Assembly (NCBI RefSeq): GCF_000255455.1
Contig: NZ_JH621261.1
Span: 35,451 to 99,450, forward strand
Direction of reading: 5' to 3'
Length of the DNA: 64,000 nucleotides
From: Aquimarina agarilytica ZC1
Lineage (GTDB): Bacteria; Bacteroidota; Bacteroidia; Flavobacteriales; Flavobacteriaceae
Each line of letters starts with the position of its first letter. Positions within the stretch are counted from its first letter, which is position 1. Positions 9,414 to 17,179 of this stretch are shown here, piece by piece. The translations under genes were made by a program, and so were the position numbers. The notes beneath the pieces are model-generated. The model worked only from the letters and a program-made list of their open reading frames with translations, was not told where the DNA came from and ran no database searches.

Positions 9414-9438
9414 TTTTAATACCTAATTTTTAGGATAA

Positions 9439-9446
9439 TAGTTTTG
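9439..9446 (+). promoter_or_regulatory. Bacteroidetes -7 promoter element (TAGTTTTG)
   Basis: TAGTTTTG matches the Bacteroidetes -7 consensus TAnnTTTG. Transcription would begin near 9453, just before the perfect hairpin at 9458-9495 and 46 nt before the lipoprotein ATG at 9499. No clear -33 TTTG was found at the ideal distance. Confidence 0.45.
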
Positions 9447-9457
9447 TAATACCATTA

Positions 9458-9495
9458 ATATGTATGTATAATTGCAAAAAATTATACATACATAT
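9458..9495 (+). promoter_or_regulatory. perfect 16-bp inverted repeat in the 5' leader of a small lipoprotein gene
   Basis: ATATGTATGTATAATT, a 6-nt loop GCAAAA, then its exact reverse complement, ending 3 nt before the ATG at 9499. In RNA this would be a 16-bp stem covering almost the whole leader downstream of the predicted start of transcription. It lacks the long T-run of a terminator. It could be a protein operator or a translation-blocking hairpin. Confidence 0.6.
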
Positions 9496-9498
9496 TTT

Positions 9499-9807
9499 AT
9501 GAAATTATTACCAACTATTTTAGTATCAAGTTTATTTTTATTTTCCTGCAGTGATGATGATGATAGTAACGGATTCCAAGAAGGATGGAATGATCAATTG
9601 GTTGAACAGTTTGCGTTAGCATGTAATTCCGAAGAAGTAGAAGAGACTATCAATGAAGAAGAAGGAATTGATGTTGAATTGGATTGCGATTGTGTAGCAA
9701 AAGAATCCGCTAAATTTGCTCCTTTATCCAAATTTATTAATGACTCGTTTACGCAAAAAGAAGAAACAGAATATGGACTTATTTTAATTAGAAATTGTAC
9801 TAAATAA
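9499..9807 (+). CDS. small acidic lipoprotein, unknown function
   Basis: A lipoprotein of about 102 residues. The signal MKLLPTILVSSLFLFSC ends in lipobox LFSC, followed by SDDDDS, an acidic run after the lipid Cys that resembles the Bacteroidetes lipoprotein export signal and so suggests surface exposure. The mature part is acidic, with conserved-looking Cys residues (ALACNSEE, DCDCVAKES, IRNCTK) that could form disulfides. The ATG at 9499 is chosen because it begins the signal peptide and follows the hairpin. A longer start at 9472 would lie inside the hairpin. No family recognised. A terminator follows at 9813. Confidence 0.6.
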   Translation: MKLLPTILVSSLFLFSCSDDDDSNGFQEGWNDQLVEQFALACNSEEVEETINEEEGIDVELDCDCVAKESAKFAPLSKFINDSFTQKEETEYGLILIRNCTK

Positions 9808-9812
9808 CGAAA

Positions 9813-9856
9813 AAACAAAAAAATCGAGTAGATACAACTATTCGATTTTTTTGTTT
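9813..9856. terminator. bidirectional terminator
   Basis: Stem AAACAAAAAAATCGA / TCGATTTTTTTGTTT with T-runs on both strands. It lies between the convergent small lipoprotein gene and btuD, touching the btuD stop codon. Confidence 0.75.
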
Positions 9857-10643
9857 AATTTTTTTTAAACAAAAACTTACCCAATTGTTTATCAAAATGA
9901 ACTTTTGAATTTTTAAAAAGTTCATTTAATAAGTTACTTTCAACAAGCTCTTTTGGTGTGTGTAATGCTACTTTTTTACTAGAAATACTAAGTACTTGAT
10001 CACAAACTTGGAGTGAAAGCTCAATTTCGTGCGATGAATACACAATGGTTTTATTAAACTGCTTGCATAAACGTTGTAACAAAGTAAGTGTTTCCACTTT
10101 ATGGTGTAAATCTAAATGTGTGGTAGGTTCATCTAAAAAAATGAGTGGTGTATTTTGAGCAATAGCTCTGGCAATAAAAACACGTTGTAATTGTCCATCA
10201 CTAAGGGTATTACATTTTTTATACTTTAAATGATCTAAATCGGTAAGTTGTAAAGCCTTTTCAATTTCATTACGATCAATATTAGTAAGAGTATCTAGCC
10301 AATTGGTATAGGGTTGTCTTCCCAGGCTTACTAGTTCATGTACACTTAAACTACTTGGAATCATCGTTTCGGTATGCACCCAACTTACTTGTTTAGCCCA
10401 TTGGTTTATAGCGTAGCTTTCTATAGGCATGTTACCAATACGTATGTTTCCCGAAATTTTGGGTTGCTGGTGTGCCAGGGTACGTAATAAAGTAGATTTC
10501 CCTGTTCCATTAGCACCAATAATACTCACTAAATTTCCTTTGGGAATGGCAAATGAAATATCGGTTAGAATTTCCTCATGTTTTTTTCCTTGGAAATACC
10601 CAATGCTTAGGTGTTCAACAAATATACTTTTATCCCTTTTCAT
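9855..10643 (-). CDS. btuD: cobalamin-type ABC transporter ATP-binding protein (BtuD-like)
   Basis: ATPase of a FecCD/BtuCD-type importer, 262 residues. Walker A is GANGTGKST (about 43-51), the ABC signature is LSDGQLQRV (Asp in place of the second Gly of LSGGQ), Walker B is LIFLDEPT, and the switch His is in VYSSHE. It is the last gene of the minus-strand cobamide operon and abuts btuC, sharing position 10643. Sequence alone cannot tell a vitamin B12 importer from a ferric-siderophore or heme importer. The setting among cobU, cobT, cobS and cobC makes corrinoid import the best reading. Confidence 0.85.
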   Translation of the reverse strand: MKRDKSIFVEHLSIGYFQGKKHEEILTDISFAIPKGNLVSIIGANGTGKSTLLRTLAHQQPKISGNIRIGNMPIESYAINQWAKQVSWVHTETMIPSSLSVHELVSLGRQPYTNWLDTLTNIDRNEIEKALQLTDLDHLKYKKCNTLSDGQLQRVFIARAIAQNTPLIFLDEPTTHLDLHHKVETLTLLQRLCKQFNKTIVYSSHEIELSLQVCDQVLSISSKKVALHTPKELVESNLLNELFKNSKVHFDKQLGKFLFKKN

Positions 10644-11674
10644 TAAAACACTATTTTTCGATTACGAATTAACAAAGTAATAATCACTGGAGCACCAATA
10701 AGTGCGGTAATGGCATTAATGGGTAACATTAATTCGCTACTAGGTAGTTGCGAAATGGTATCGCAAATAAGCATTAATATACTTCCCAAAAGGATAACAG
10801 CAGGCAATAGTATTTTATGATTAGAGGTTTTAAACAATTGTCGTGTTAAATGTGGAATGGCTAAGCCAATAAAAGCAATGGGGCCAGCAAAGGCAGTGAT
10901 CACCCCACATAATAAGCTAGTCCCTAGAATAATTAAAAAACGACTTTGTTGAATATTTTGCCCCATACTTTTGGCATAAGCTTCTCCTAATTGTAAACTA
11001 TTTAAAGCTTTAATAGCGGTTAAACTAACAAGGATTCCCATGCTATAAAAACCCAAAAACCAATAAAGTTCATGCCATGATAGGTTTCCTAAACTTCCAA
11101 ACCCCCAAAATATATATTGTTGTAAAGCTTCCGCAGAAGCGAAAAAAGAAAGGACACTCACTATACCAGCGGTAATACTGGCAAACATAAGTCCGATAAT
11201 AAGTATGGCCATGTGATCTTTTACTCTAGTAGATAATAATAAAACACATAATAAAACTAAAAAACTCCCTAGACTAGCAGCAATAGCATAACTCCATTTT
11301 TGCGAAAAAATAAATTCAAGTCCACCAAATAAACTAGCGCCCATAATGCATAAAGCTACGCCCAAACTAGCACCAGAACTTAGGCCCAGTACATAAGGAC
11401 CAGCTAAAGGATTTCGGAATAAAGTTTGCATGAGTAGGCCTGCAACTCCTAAGCCACTACCGACCAAAATAGCGGTTATGGATTTGGGTAAACGATATAT
11501 CCAAAGAATGTGTTCCCAACTTTCTTTTATAGTTCCGGTACCTGTAATACTATGGATTATTTTGCTAAAAGGAATAGCCACCGAACCCAAACTAAGGTTA
11601 AGTAACCAAGTAAAGACTAATCCTATGATTAGTGCTACAAAAGTAGTGCTATATGAAATTGTAGGCTTGCTAAT
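10643..11674 (-). CDS. btuC: FecCD-family corrinoid ABC permease (BtuC-like), non-canonical start
   Basis: Inner-membrane permease with about ten helices; motifs include LPKSITAILVGSGLGVAG, RNPLAGPYVLGLSSGA and GPIAFIGLAIPHLTR. No normal start gives a whole protein. The first standard start codon in frame is TTG at 11590, but it lies inside the conserved sequence LNLSLGSVAIPF and would cut off helix 1. In-frame codons upstream of it (VALIIGLVFTWLLNLSLGS) clearly encode that helix. No ATG, GTG or TTG exists between the in-frame stop near 11724 and 11590. The placed start is ATT at 11674, right after the btuF stop (TAA 11677-11679); ATA or ATC beside it are equally possible. Translational coupling to btuF is likely. 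A sequencing error is an alternative. Confidence 0.75.
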   Translation of the reverse strand: MSKPTISYSTTFVALIIGLVFTWLLNLSLGSVAIPFSKIIHSITGTGTIKESWEHILWIYRLPKSITAILVGSGLGVAGLLMQTLFRNPLAGPYVLGLSSGASLGVALCIMGASLFGGLEFIFSQKWSYAIAASLGSFLVLLCVLLLSTRVKDHMAILIIGLMFASITAGIVSVLSFFASAEALQQYIFWGFGSLGNLSWHELYWFLGFYSMGILVSLTAIKALNSLQLGEAYAKSMGQNIQQSRFLIILGTSLLCGVITAFAGPIAFIGLAIPHLTRQLFKTSNHKILLPAVILLGSILMLICDTISQLPSSELMLPINAITALIGAPVIITLLIRNRKIVF

Positions 11675-11676
11675 GA

Positions 11677-12819
11677 TTATTCTAGTTTTTGATAAAAATG
11701 AAATTGGTGATTGGGGACTAAGTTAGGGTGAAAAATTTTGATAAGATCCAGTAACACCCAGTCAGCTCTAAGTGAGCCTTGCTCATAGTAAAGTATGCCT
11801 CCTGTAGCCCCTTTTTTTATATCCTTTGAAAATATTTGTTGTTGAGAGTAGGCATCAAATAAGGTGTATTTTTCTTCAAAATTACCTAGAGCTTTGGTGC
11901 TTGTAAAATTACCGCCTCCAATCCAAATAGCTGCATGTTGCGCTTTATCATAAACGGATTCAAAATTTAAAGCTAAACTCCCTGTGTTGGTATCTGTTTT
12001 CCATAAATAATCACCTCCAGCATCATGGATTAATTTTGCAGCGTAGCTATTTCCACCAGGGACGTACCAAACATCCTTATACATGTTACCCGATAAAATA
12101 GTAGGCTTTTGTGTAATTGCTTGGGCTAATTTTTTTCCTTCTAAATAATTTTTTTCGATACTATTAAAATAGCTAATAGCTTCCTTTTCTTTATCAAATA
12201 AATACCCAAATACTTTAATCCATTCGGCTCTTCCTAAAGGATGTGATTCTAACCAAGAACCATTCATTACGGTAGTAATACCTGAGCGTTCAAACAAATC
12301 AAATGCTTTAACATTAGCATTAGAACTAAAACCAACAATAAGTTCGGGTTGTAAGTCAAGAATCAATTCAGTGTTTAAATTGAGTAGATTCCCTACATTT
12401 TTAATTTGCCCCGCATCAATACGTTTTCTGGTTTTTTTGGCAGAAATATATTTAGGTTCAGGGAATCCTACTAAGGTACGCTCCACGCCAAGAGCTTCCA
12501 ATAAAGGGATATCGGTAGTTGAGGTCACTAAAACTCGTTCAACTGGGGTTCGAATTATTTTTTGGTTTTTAATGGTTTCTGGAATTACTTTATTTTTTGG
12601 CACAAAGTAATAGGTGAGTGTATCCACTGCATTTGGCCAAGGTTTATTAACTTGTAATTTTGTATAGTTTTCGCTTTTGTATATTACAAAGCCATCAGCA
12701 TAACTTATTTTTTCAGCACTATGGTGTAATGCTATTTTCGCTTTCGCTGAAGTTTGTTTTTTACAACTAACTAAAGAAGAAACTAGGCAAAAAATAAAAA
12801 GTATAGGTATAAGCTTCAT
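11677..12819 (-). CDS. btuF: corrinoid ABC transporter substrate-binding lipoprotein (BtuF-like)
   Basis: A 380-residue lipoprotein: signal MKLIPILFIFCLVSSLVSC with lipobox LVSC. It has two periplasmic-binding-protein class III lobes, with RVLVTSTTDIPLLEALGV and the LNTELILDLQPELIVGF helix region typical of BtuF/FepB folds. It is longer than E. coli BtuF (about 266 residues), with an N-terminal extension of about 80 residues after the lipid Cys, as is common in Bacteroidetes. It lies 12 nt after cobC and directly before btuC. Expected to hand corrinoids to BtuCD in the inner membrane. Confidence 0.85.
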   Translation of the reverse strand: MKLIPILFIFCLVSSLVSCKKQTSAKAKIALHHSAEKISYADGFVIYKSENYTKLQVNKPWPNAVDTLTYYFVPKNKVIPETIKNQKIIRTPVERVLVTSTTDIPLLEALGVERTLVGFPEPKYISAKKTRKRIDAGQIKNVGNLLNLNTELILDLQPELIVGFSSNANVKAFDLFERSGITTVMNGSWLESHPLGRAEWIKVFGYLFDKEKEAISYFNSIEKNYLEGKKLAQAITQKPTILSGNMYKDVWYVPGGNSYAAKLIHDAGGDYLWKTDTNTGSLALNFESVYDKAQHAAIWIGGGNFTSTKALGNFEEKYTLFDAYSQQQIFSKDIKKGATGGILYYEQGSLRADWVLLDLIKIFHPNLVPNHQFHFYQKLE

Positions 12820-12831
12820 AAATAGAAAATA

Positions 12832-13407
12832 TTAAAAGGCAATAGGAGTTTCCAGACCAGCAGTTACAGTAAATTTATTATTGATATATGTTAATCGAAT
12901 TACTTGTCCATAATCCAATTTAATACTAAAAGAGTCTTTTAAAGGAATATCCAGTACACTTGCCAAAAAAGCACGCATAGGGCCTGCATGACTTACAATA
13001 ATTATAGGGGTTTCGGTAGGTATTTTTGTTAACTTATCAAAAAAAGTGAGCACACGTTTGTTTAATTCTAAATAAGATTCGCCACAAGGCGGTTTTTCGG
13101 TAACAAAATTAGCCATCCAAGGATCAATTTCACTGCTAGGTATAGCATTCCATGGAATATTTTCCCATGTGCCAAAATTAAGTTCTTTTAATTCGCTACG
13201 TAGTGAAATTGGATTACCTAATTGACAAGCTAGTTTGTAACAACGTAAAAGAGGACTCGAATATAGTTCTGCTTCTTTTACAGGAAGTTGTTTTTTGATC
13301 AAAGCTACTTCATCCACAAAACTATCGGTAACATCCAAATTGAGTTGCCCGTAACAAATTCCTTTGTCTATTTTAGGTGTGGTATGCCTAACTAAATAAA
13401 TTTCCAT
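12832..13407 (-). CDS. cobC: alpha-ribazole phosphatase (CobC, histidine phosphatase family)
   Basis: A 191-residue histidine phosphatase. The N-terminal LVRHTTP carries the phospho-accepting His, the second catalytic His is in VSHAGPMRAF, and GICYGQLNLDV is the usual CobC-type segment. It removes the phosphate from alpha-ribazole-5'-phosphate (or from cobalamin-5'-phosphate) at the end of nucleotide loop assembly. It overlaps cobS by 16 nt, which supports the pathway assignment over a generic phosphoglycerate-mutase-like phosphatase. Confidence 0.85.
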   Translation of the reverse strand: MEIYLVRHTTPKIDKGICYGQLNLDVTDSFVDEVALIKKQLPVKEAELYSSPLLRCYKLACQLGNPISLRSELKELNFGTWENIPWNAIPSSEIDPWMANFVTEKPPCGESYLELNKRVLTFFDKLTKIPTETPIIIVSHAGPMRAFLASVLDIPLKDSFSIKLDYGQVIRLTYINNKFTVTAGLETPIAF

Positions 13408-14153
13408 AATGCGACTAAACTTAAATAAATAACAACTTCACTTAATTGTTGTACCGCTCCGGCACAATCACCAGTTTGCCCACCAATCCATTTGGTGAAT
13501 TTTTGCCCTAAATACATTTTAGAAATATAAGCAGGAATTACTATTAAAAATACCCAAACATTTTGAAATAGCAGTAATGGAAGTATACCAAATATACCAG
13601 CAATACTTAGTTGTGTAATGGTCATGCTTTGCGCAGAAGGTTTGATTTTACTCTTTTCAATATCCTGAACATAAGAATGGGTAAATAGGAGGGTAGTCGC
13701 CATAAAACGACTCAATGCATGGGCAGATATAATAGCGATACTAATTTGTGTCGAATTCATTTCGCGTAAAGCGGTAAACTTTATACCCAATAACAAAATA
13801 AGTCCGATAACGCCATAGGTCCCCAAACGAGAATCCTTCATAATCATTAAAATCTTTTCCTTAGTCCATCCACCACCAAAGCCATCGCAAACATCGGCAA
13901 AACCGTCTTCGTGAAATCCAGCAGTAATAAAAATAGTACTTGCCATACTAATTAATAGTGAAATTTCGATTGAAAAAATAAGTTGCGCTACATAAAAAAA
14001 GAAGGCGCCAATACCGCCTACGATACTACCAACTAAAGGAAAATATTTACTGCTTTTTTGTAAATAAGTGGGGTCATGATTTACCCATTTAGGACACGGA
14101 ATACGTGTAAAAAACATAAGTGCGGTAAAAAATATATGTATTTCTTTTTTCAA
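13392..14153 (-). CDS. cobS: adenosylcobinamide-GDP ribazoletransferase (cobalamin synthase CobS)
   Basis: A 253-residue polytopic inner-membrane enzyme joining adenosylcobinamide-GDP with alpha-ribazole (phosphate) to give adenosylcobalamin (phosphate). The signature HEDGFADVCDGFGGGWT (about 80-96) carries the metal-binding acids. Several hydrophobic helices follow, and the C-terminal GGQTGDCAGAVQQ motif is present. Length matches the family. It overlaps cobC and lies about 140 nt downstream of the broken DUF2188 gene. Confidence 0.93.
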   Translation of the reverse strand: MKKEIHIFFTALMFFTRIPCPKWVNHDPTYLQKSSKYFPLVGSIVGGIGAFFFYVAQLIFSIEISLLISMASTIFITAGFHEDGFADVCDGFGGGWTKEKILMIMKDSRLGTYGVIGLILLLGIKFTALREMNSTQISIAIISAHALSRFMATTLLFTHSYVQDIEKSKIKPSAQSMTITQLSIAGIFGILPLLLFQNVWVFLIVIPAYISKMYLGQKFTKWIGGQTGDCAGAVQQLSEVVIYLSLVALWKFI

Positions 14154-14294
14154 AAGGAGTTTGTTTTACATACTGCAAACTTAGATCTTTTAATAAATTT
14201 ATAAAGCGTAATTATAAAATTTAAGCTTTAAAATCATTGTCAAAAGGACAATTTATAAAAACGTTAGTTTCAAAAGGCATGAAAAATAGTGTTA

Positions 14295-14584
14295 TTATCC
14301 AGCAAAAGAAATTCGGTTTTCAATTTCTCCAGTTTTTGTATGAATAATTACTTCACCATTTATTTTATGGGCAGTTTGTTTCGCAAATTCAATAACACTT
14401 AATCGAGTACCAAAAACTTTAGTAGCACGCGTATTTCCATCAGCAACTAAAGTCCATTTCCTTTCACCTCCTACTATTACATGATATTTGCTAGATTTTA
14501 GCGGCTTAGCAGAAACAGCAACGCTATTGCCTAGTTTTTTTTGTATAAATTCTTTTTTATAACATAATATTCTATATGCATCAT
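14295..14584 (-). pseudogene. DUF2188-type small protein, frameshifted at an A8 tract
   Basis: On the minus strand, a reading frame from about 14540 to the TAA at 14295-14297 encodes a DUF2188-like protein: KYHVIVGGERKWTLVADG, then NTRATKVFGT, EFAKQTA, GEVIIHTKTGEI and RISFAG. This frame has no start codon before an upstream stop. The only ATGs (14584, 14581) are one frame over and read MMHIEYYVIKKNLYKKN, then stop. The two frames meet at a run of eight A (plus-strand T 14535-14542); nine A would join them into one protein of about 96 residues. It may be a real frameshift mutation, slippage-controlled expression, or a base-calling error. It sits inside the cobamide operon between the methyltransferase gene and cobS. 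Function of DUF2188 proteins is unknown. Confidence 0.65.
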
Positions 14585-14638
14585 TTTAATTGTAAAATAC
14601 AACTATTTTATAGTTTTTTTTAAAGATGATAATTACAA

Positions 14639-15313
14639 TTAGACTTCATACAGAGTAGTTACAATAGCCCCTTTGTTATTTTCTAAATTAATACTTAAAA
14701 GTTGTTTTGCCTGTTTAACTTTAAAATTAAATGGAGGAGCTAACAAATTTAAACCACTGTGTTTTTTTAATCGAATGCCCTGTCCCGAAATGATATCTTT
14801 ATTGGCTATAAAGTTTCCTTTTGGAATATGTTCTGTGAGTATAACATATTTATAATTACCTAATTTTTCAACAACTTCGTGGACTTCATTATTTGATAAA
14901 TGTTGTAATACTTGGCGGAGTATAACACAATCCGCTTTTGGGAGTTTATTTGTAGCAATATCTAAACAAATAAATGCTAAATTTTCAGCTGTAAATTTTA
15001 ACTTGTTCCTTTCAATAAGTGGTGCTACAATATCTACGGCAGTGTATTTTTTAGTGTATTTAACGAGTTCCTTACCAATATTAAAATCACCACAACCTAA
15101 ATCACATACACTAAGTGGATTGTTAAACGACATTAAAAATGACTTTACAATAGTAATATAAGGGTTTATAATGTTTGGATGATGAGAACCATCGCCTGAA
15201 TAAAAATCAAAAGTTTCATCACCACCCCAAAGTTTTAGTTCATAAATCTGTTCCATAGCATCTTTGGTAGGCCATGGTTTTTTGGTTTTATTGGATTCAT
15301 TTTTTTGTGTCAT
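14639..15313 (-). CDS. class I SAM-dependent methyltransferase
   Basis: A methyltransferase of about 224 residues with SAM motif I VCDLGCGDFNIG, the motif II region KYTAVDIVAPLI and ADCVILRQVLQHL as the post-I/III segment. The ATG at 15313 lies just after the cobT stop (TAA 15315-15317) and is preferred over the overlapping GTG at 15325. The tight link to cobT places it in the cobamide operon, but it does not look like a tetrapyrrole ring methyltransferase (CbiF/CobA type). Its substrate is unknown; the LRQVLQHL segment resembles small-molecule methyltransferases more than RNA or protein ones. Confidence 0.8.
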   Translation of the reverse strand: MTQKNESNKTKKPWPTKDAMEQIYELKLWGGDETFDFYSGDGSHHPNIINPYITIVKSFLMSFNNPLSVCDLGCGDFNIGKELVKYTKKYTAVDIVAPLIERNKLKFTAENLAFICLDIATNKLPKADCVILRQVLQHLSNNEVHEVVEKLGNYKYVILTEHIPKGNFIANKDIISGQGIRLKKHSGLNLLAPPFNFKVKQAKQLLSINLENNKGAIVTTLYEV

Positions 15314-15314
15314 G

Positions 15315-16355
15315 TTATGATTCACTTTTACTCACTCCAGCACTTTCAAAACTAGCCATTTCATTTAAAAAATTAACAGCTGATTCAAGTAAAGGATAGG
15401 CTAATGCAACTCCAGTTCCTTCACCTAATCGTAAGCCTAAGTTTAGAATTGTTTTCTTTTCTAAATAGTCAATCATTTTTACGTGTCCTTGTTCATTAGA
15501 CTGGTGACAAATGATACAATAATCCATTACATTTTCATTCATGGCATTGGCAAATAGTAGTGCTGAGGTTACTATAAAACCATCAATGAGTACGGTCATT
15601 TTTAATTCGGCAGCTTTTAAAATACCACCAGCAATCATAGCAATTTCAAAACCGCCAAAAGTTGCCATAATATCAGGAAGTGTGTATGGGAAATGCGTGT
15701 CTAAAACTTTACCTAAAATTTCTCCTTTTTTTATAATCCTTTCTTTGTTTAATCCGGTTCCAGCACCAACGCATTCTTCAATATAAGTATTAGTAAGCGC
15801 AGCCATTAATAGCGCTGCAGCCGAGGTGTTTCCAATACCCATTTCGCCAAAACCAATACTATTACAACCTTTTTTAAATTCATTTTCAACTAATTCTGCC
15901 CCTTTTGCTATGGCTTTATGATATTGATCAATGCTCATTGCAGGGGATTCAAGTACGTTTTTGGTTCCGTAATCAATTTTGGCATCAATTAAGTTAGGGA
16001 GTTCTCCAAAATCATGATTCACACCAGCATCAATAACTTTTAGGTTAATATTATTTTGCTTACTAAACACATTAATTGCAGCACCACCACTTAAAAAATT
16101 ATACACCATTTGTGCGGTTACTTCTTGTGGATAGGCATTAACTTCATTGTCCTTAGCAATACCATGGTCGGCAGCAAAAACTAAGATCGTTGGGTGTGTT
16201 AATTGTGGGGTTAATGATTGTTGTATTAGTCCAATTTTTAAAGCCAAACCTTCTAAATCACCAAGTGCACCAATTGGTTTTGTTTTATTGTCAATTTTAT
16301 GAAGGATTTTTTCTGCTATAGCAGTATCTACTTTAGTTATATTGAAATTGGTCAT
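15315..16355 (-). CDS. cobT: nicotinate-nucleotide--dimethylbenzimidazole phosphoribosyltransferase
   Basis: A 346-residue CobT that activates the lower ligand base (DMB or an analogue) to alpha-ribazole-5'-phosphate using nicotinate mononucleotide. Conserved elements are KPIGALGDLEGLA, HPTILVFAADHGIA, GEMGIGNTSAAALL and, near the C terminus, RLGEGTGVALAYPLL, which includes the catalytic Glu. Length is normal. A 190-nt spacer separates it from cobU upstream, and the methyltransferase gene follows without a gap. No bluB or other DMB synthesis gene is in the window, so the base is probably scavenged or made elsewhere. Confidence 0.94.
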   Translation of the reverse strand: MTNFNITKVDTAIAEKILHKIDNKTKPIGALGDLEGLALKIGLIQQSLTPQLTHPTILVFAADHGIAKDNEVNAYPQEVTAQMVYNFLSGGAAINVFSKQNNINLKVIDAGVNHDFGELPNLIDAKIDYGTKNVLESPAMSIDQYHKAIAKGAELVENEFKKGCNSIGFGEMGIGNTSAAALLMAALTNTYIEECVGAGTGLNKERIIKKGEILGKVLDTHFPYTLPDIMATFGGFEIAMIAGGILKAAELKMTVLIDGFIVTSALLFANAMNENVMDYCIICHQSNEQGHVKMIDYLEKKTILNLGLRLGEGTGVALAYPLLESAVNFLNEMASFESAGVSKSES

Positions 16356-16545
16356 TTTTTTATTGGTTGTTGGTTGAGAGTTGTCAGTTTTCAGTTGTGT
16401 GTTGTTGGTTATTCGTTGATATAAGTTGCGAGTGAAAAATTATAAACGTAAAACGGATGAAAGTATATTTCTTGTACGAAGAATTTAACTTTTTTATCCT
16501 TTAGTCTTTCAACTCCCAACTTATAAGGCTCAACTTTTTATATCT
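16356..16545. repeat. TTG-rich low-complexity spacer between cobU and cobT
   Basis: This 190-nt gap has no reading frame. Next to cobT it is a G/T-biased tract (TTGGTTGTTGGTTGAGAGTT, then TCAGTTTTCAGTTG and GTTGTTGG). Near 16507-16520 there is an opposite-sense tract (CAACTCCCAAC). A similar short tract (GGGTTGTTCGTTGGGAGTTA) occurs at about 3970-3990 between other genes, so this may be a small dispersed repeat. Role unknown. Confidence 0.35.
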
Positions 16546-17049
16546 TTATTTTAACTTCATTGGTAATCCCGAAACCATAAAAGTAGCTTTATTGGCATGT
16601 TTGGCAATATGTTGATTCATCCAACCTTGAAGTTCGGTGAATTTTCTTCCTATTTCGGTTTGAGCATGTACTCCCATACCGATCTCGTTGGAAATGATAA
16701 TAATAGTAGCATCAATGCTTAGTAGTTTACCAAACTCTTTTTTTGCATCTGCTAAAGCTAAATCTACGTTGTTATTATGATCTACAAAAAAATTGGTAAG
16801 CCATAAAGTCATACAATCAACAACATAGGTGTGATTAGGAGTGATCACATTAGCGAGTTGTTTTTCTTCTTCAATGGAAGTCCAACGTTCATCGCGATCA
16901 GATACGTGTCGATCAATACGTTTTTGGTGATCAGCATCCCAAATCCGTGACGTAGCAATATATACAGGAGTATTACTATGTTTTAAAGCTAATTGTTGTG
17001 CAAAACTACTTTTTCCAGAGCGTTCACCGCCAGTAATGTAATGGATCAT
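16546..17049 (-). CDS. cobU: adenosylcobinamide kinase / adenosylcobinamide-phosphate guanylyltransferase
   Basis: A 167-residue bifunctional enzyme that phosphorylates adenosylcobinamide and adds GMP from GTP. The P-loop GGERSGKSS is at the N terminus; VYIATSRIWDADHQKRI, HVSDRDERW and VDCMTLWLTN follow, with IIISNEIGMGV toward the end. The ATG at 17049 puts the P-loop at residue 7, as is usual; an upstream start at 17082 would add eleven residues and is less likely. First gene of the minus-strand cobamide operon, divergent from the riboswitch-controlled btuB. No B12 element was seen upstream of it on its own strand. Confidence 0.92.
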   Translation of the reverse strand: MIHYITGGERSGKSSFAQQLALKHSNTPVYIATSRIWDADHQKRIDRHVSDRDERWTSIEEEKQLANVITPNHTYVVDCMTLWLTNFFVDHNNNVDLALADAKKEFGKLLSIDATIIIISNEIGMGVHAQTEIGRKFTELQGWMNQHIAKHANKATFMVSGLPMKLK

Positions 17050-17163
17050 TTTTGATTTTAATAGCTGTTTATACTTAGGCACATTTGAGAAACAAAGTTA
17101 AGTGAGTTAATTTTGGAAACGAAAGTTTTCTGCTTATATCTTTTTATATCTAAATATTGGGAG

Positions 17164-17171
17164 TACTTTTG
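17164..17171 (+). promoter_or_regulatory. Bacteroidetes -7 element (TACTTTTG) for btuB
   Basis: TACTTTTG fits TAnnTTTG. Transcription would begin near 17178, just ahead of the cobalamin riboswitch. No TTTG was found at the ideal -33 spacing. Confidence 0.5.
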
Positions 17172-17179
17172 CAGCGAAT

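Noticed and set aside
9458..9495. Hairpin at 9458 as a terminator of the acetyltransferase gene
   Set aside because: No T-run follows the stem, and it sits directly against a start codon downstream of a -7 box; regulatory role preferred.
11590..11592. TTG at 11590 as the true btuC start
   Set aside because: It sits inside the conserved motif LNLSLGSVAIPF and would remove the first membrane helix, whose codons are intact upstream.
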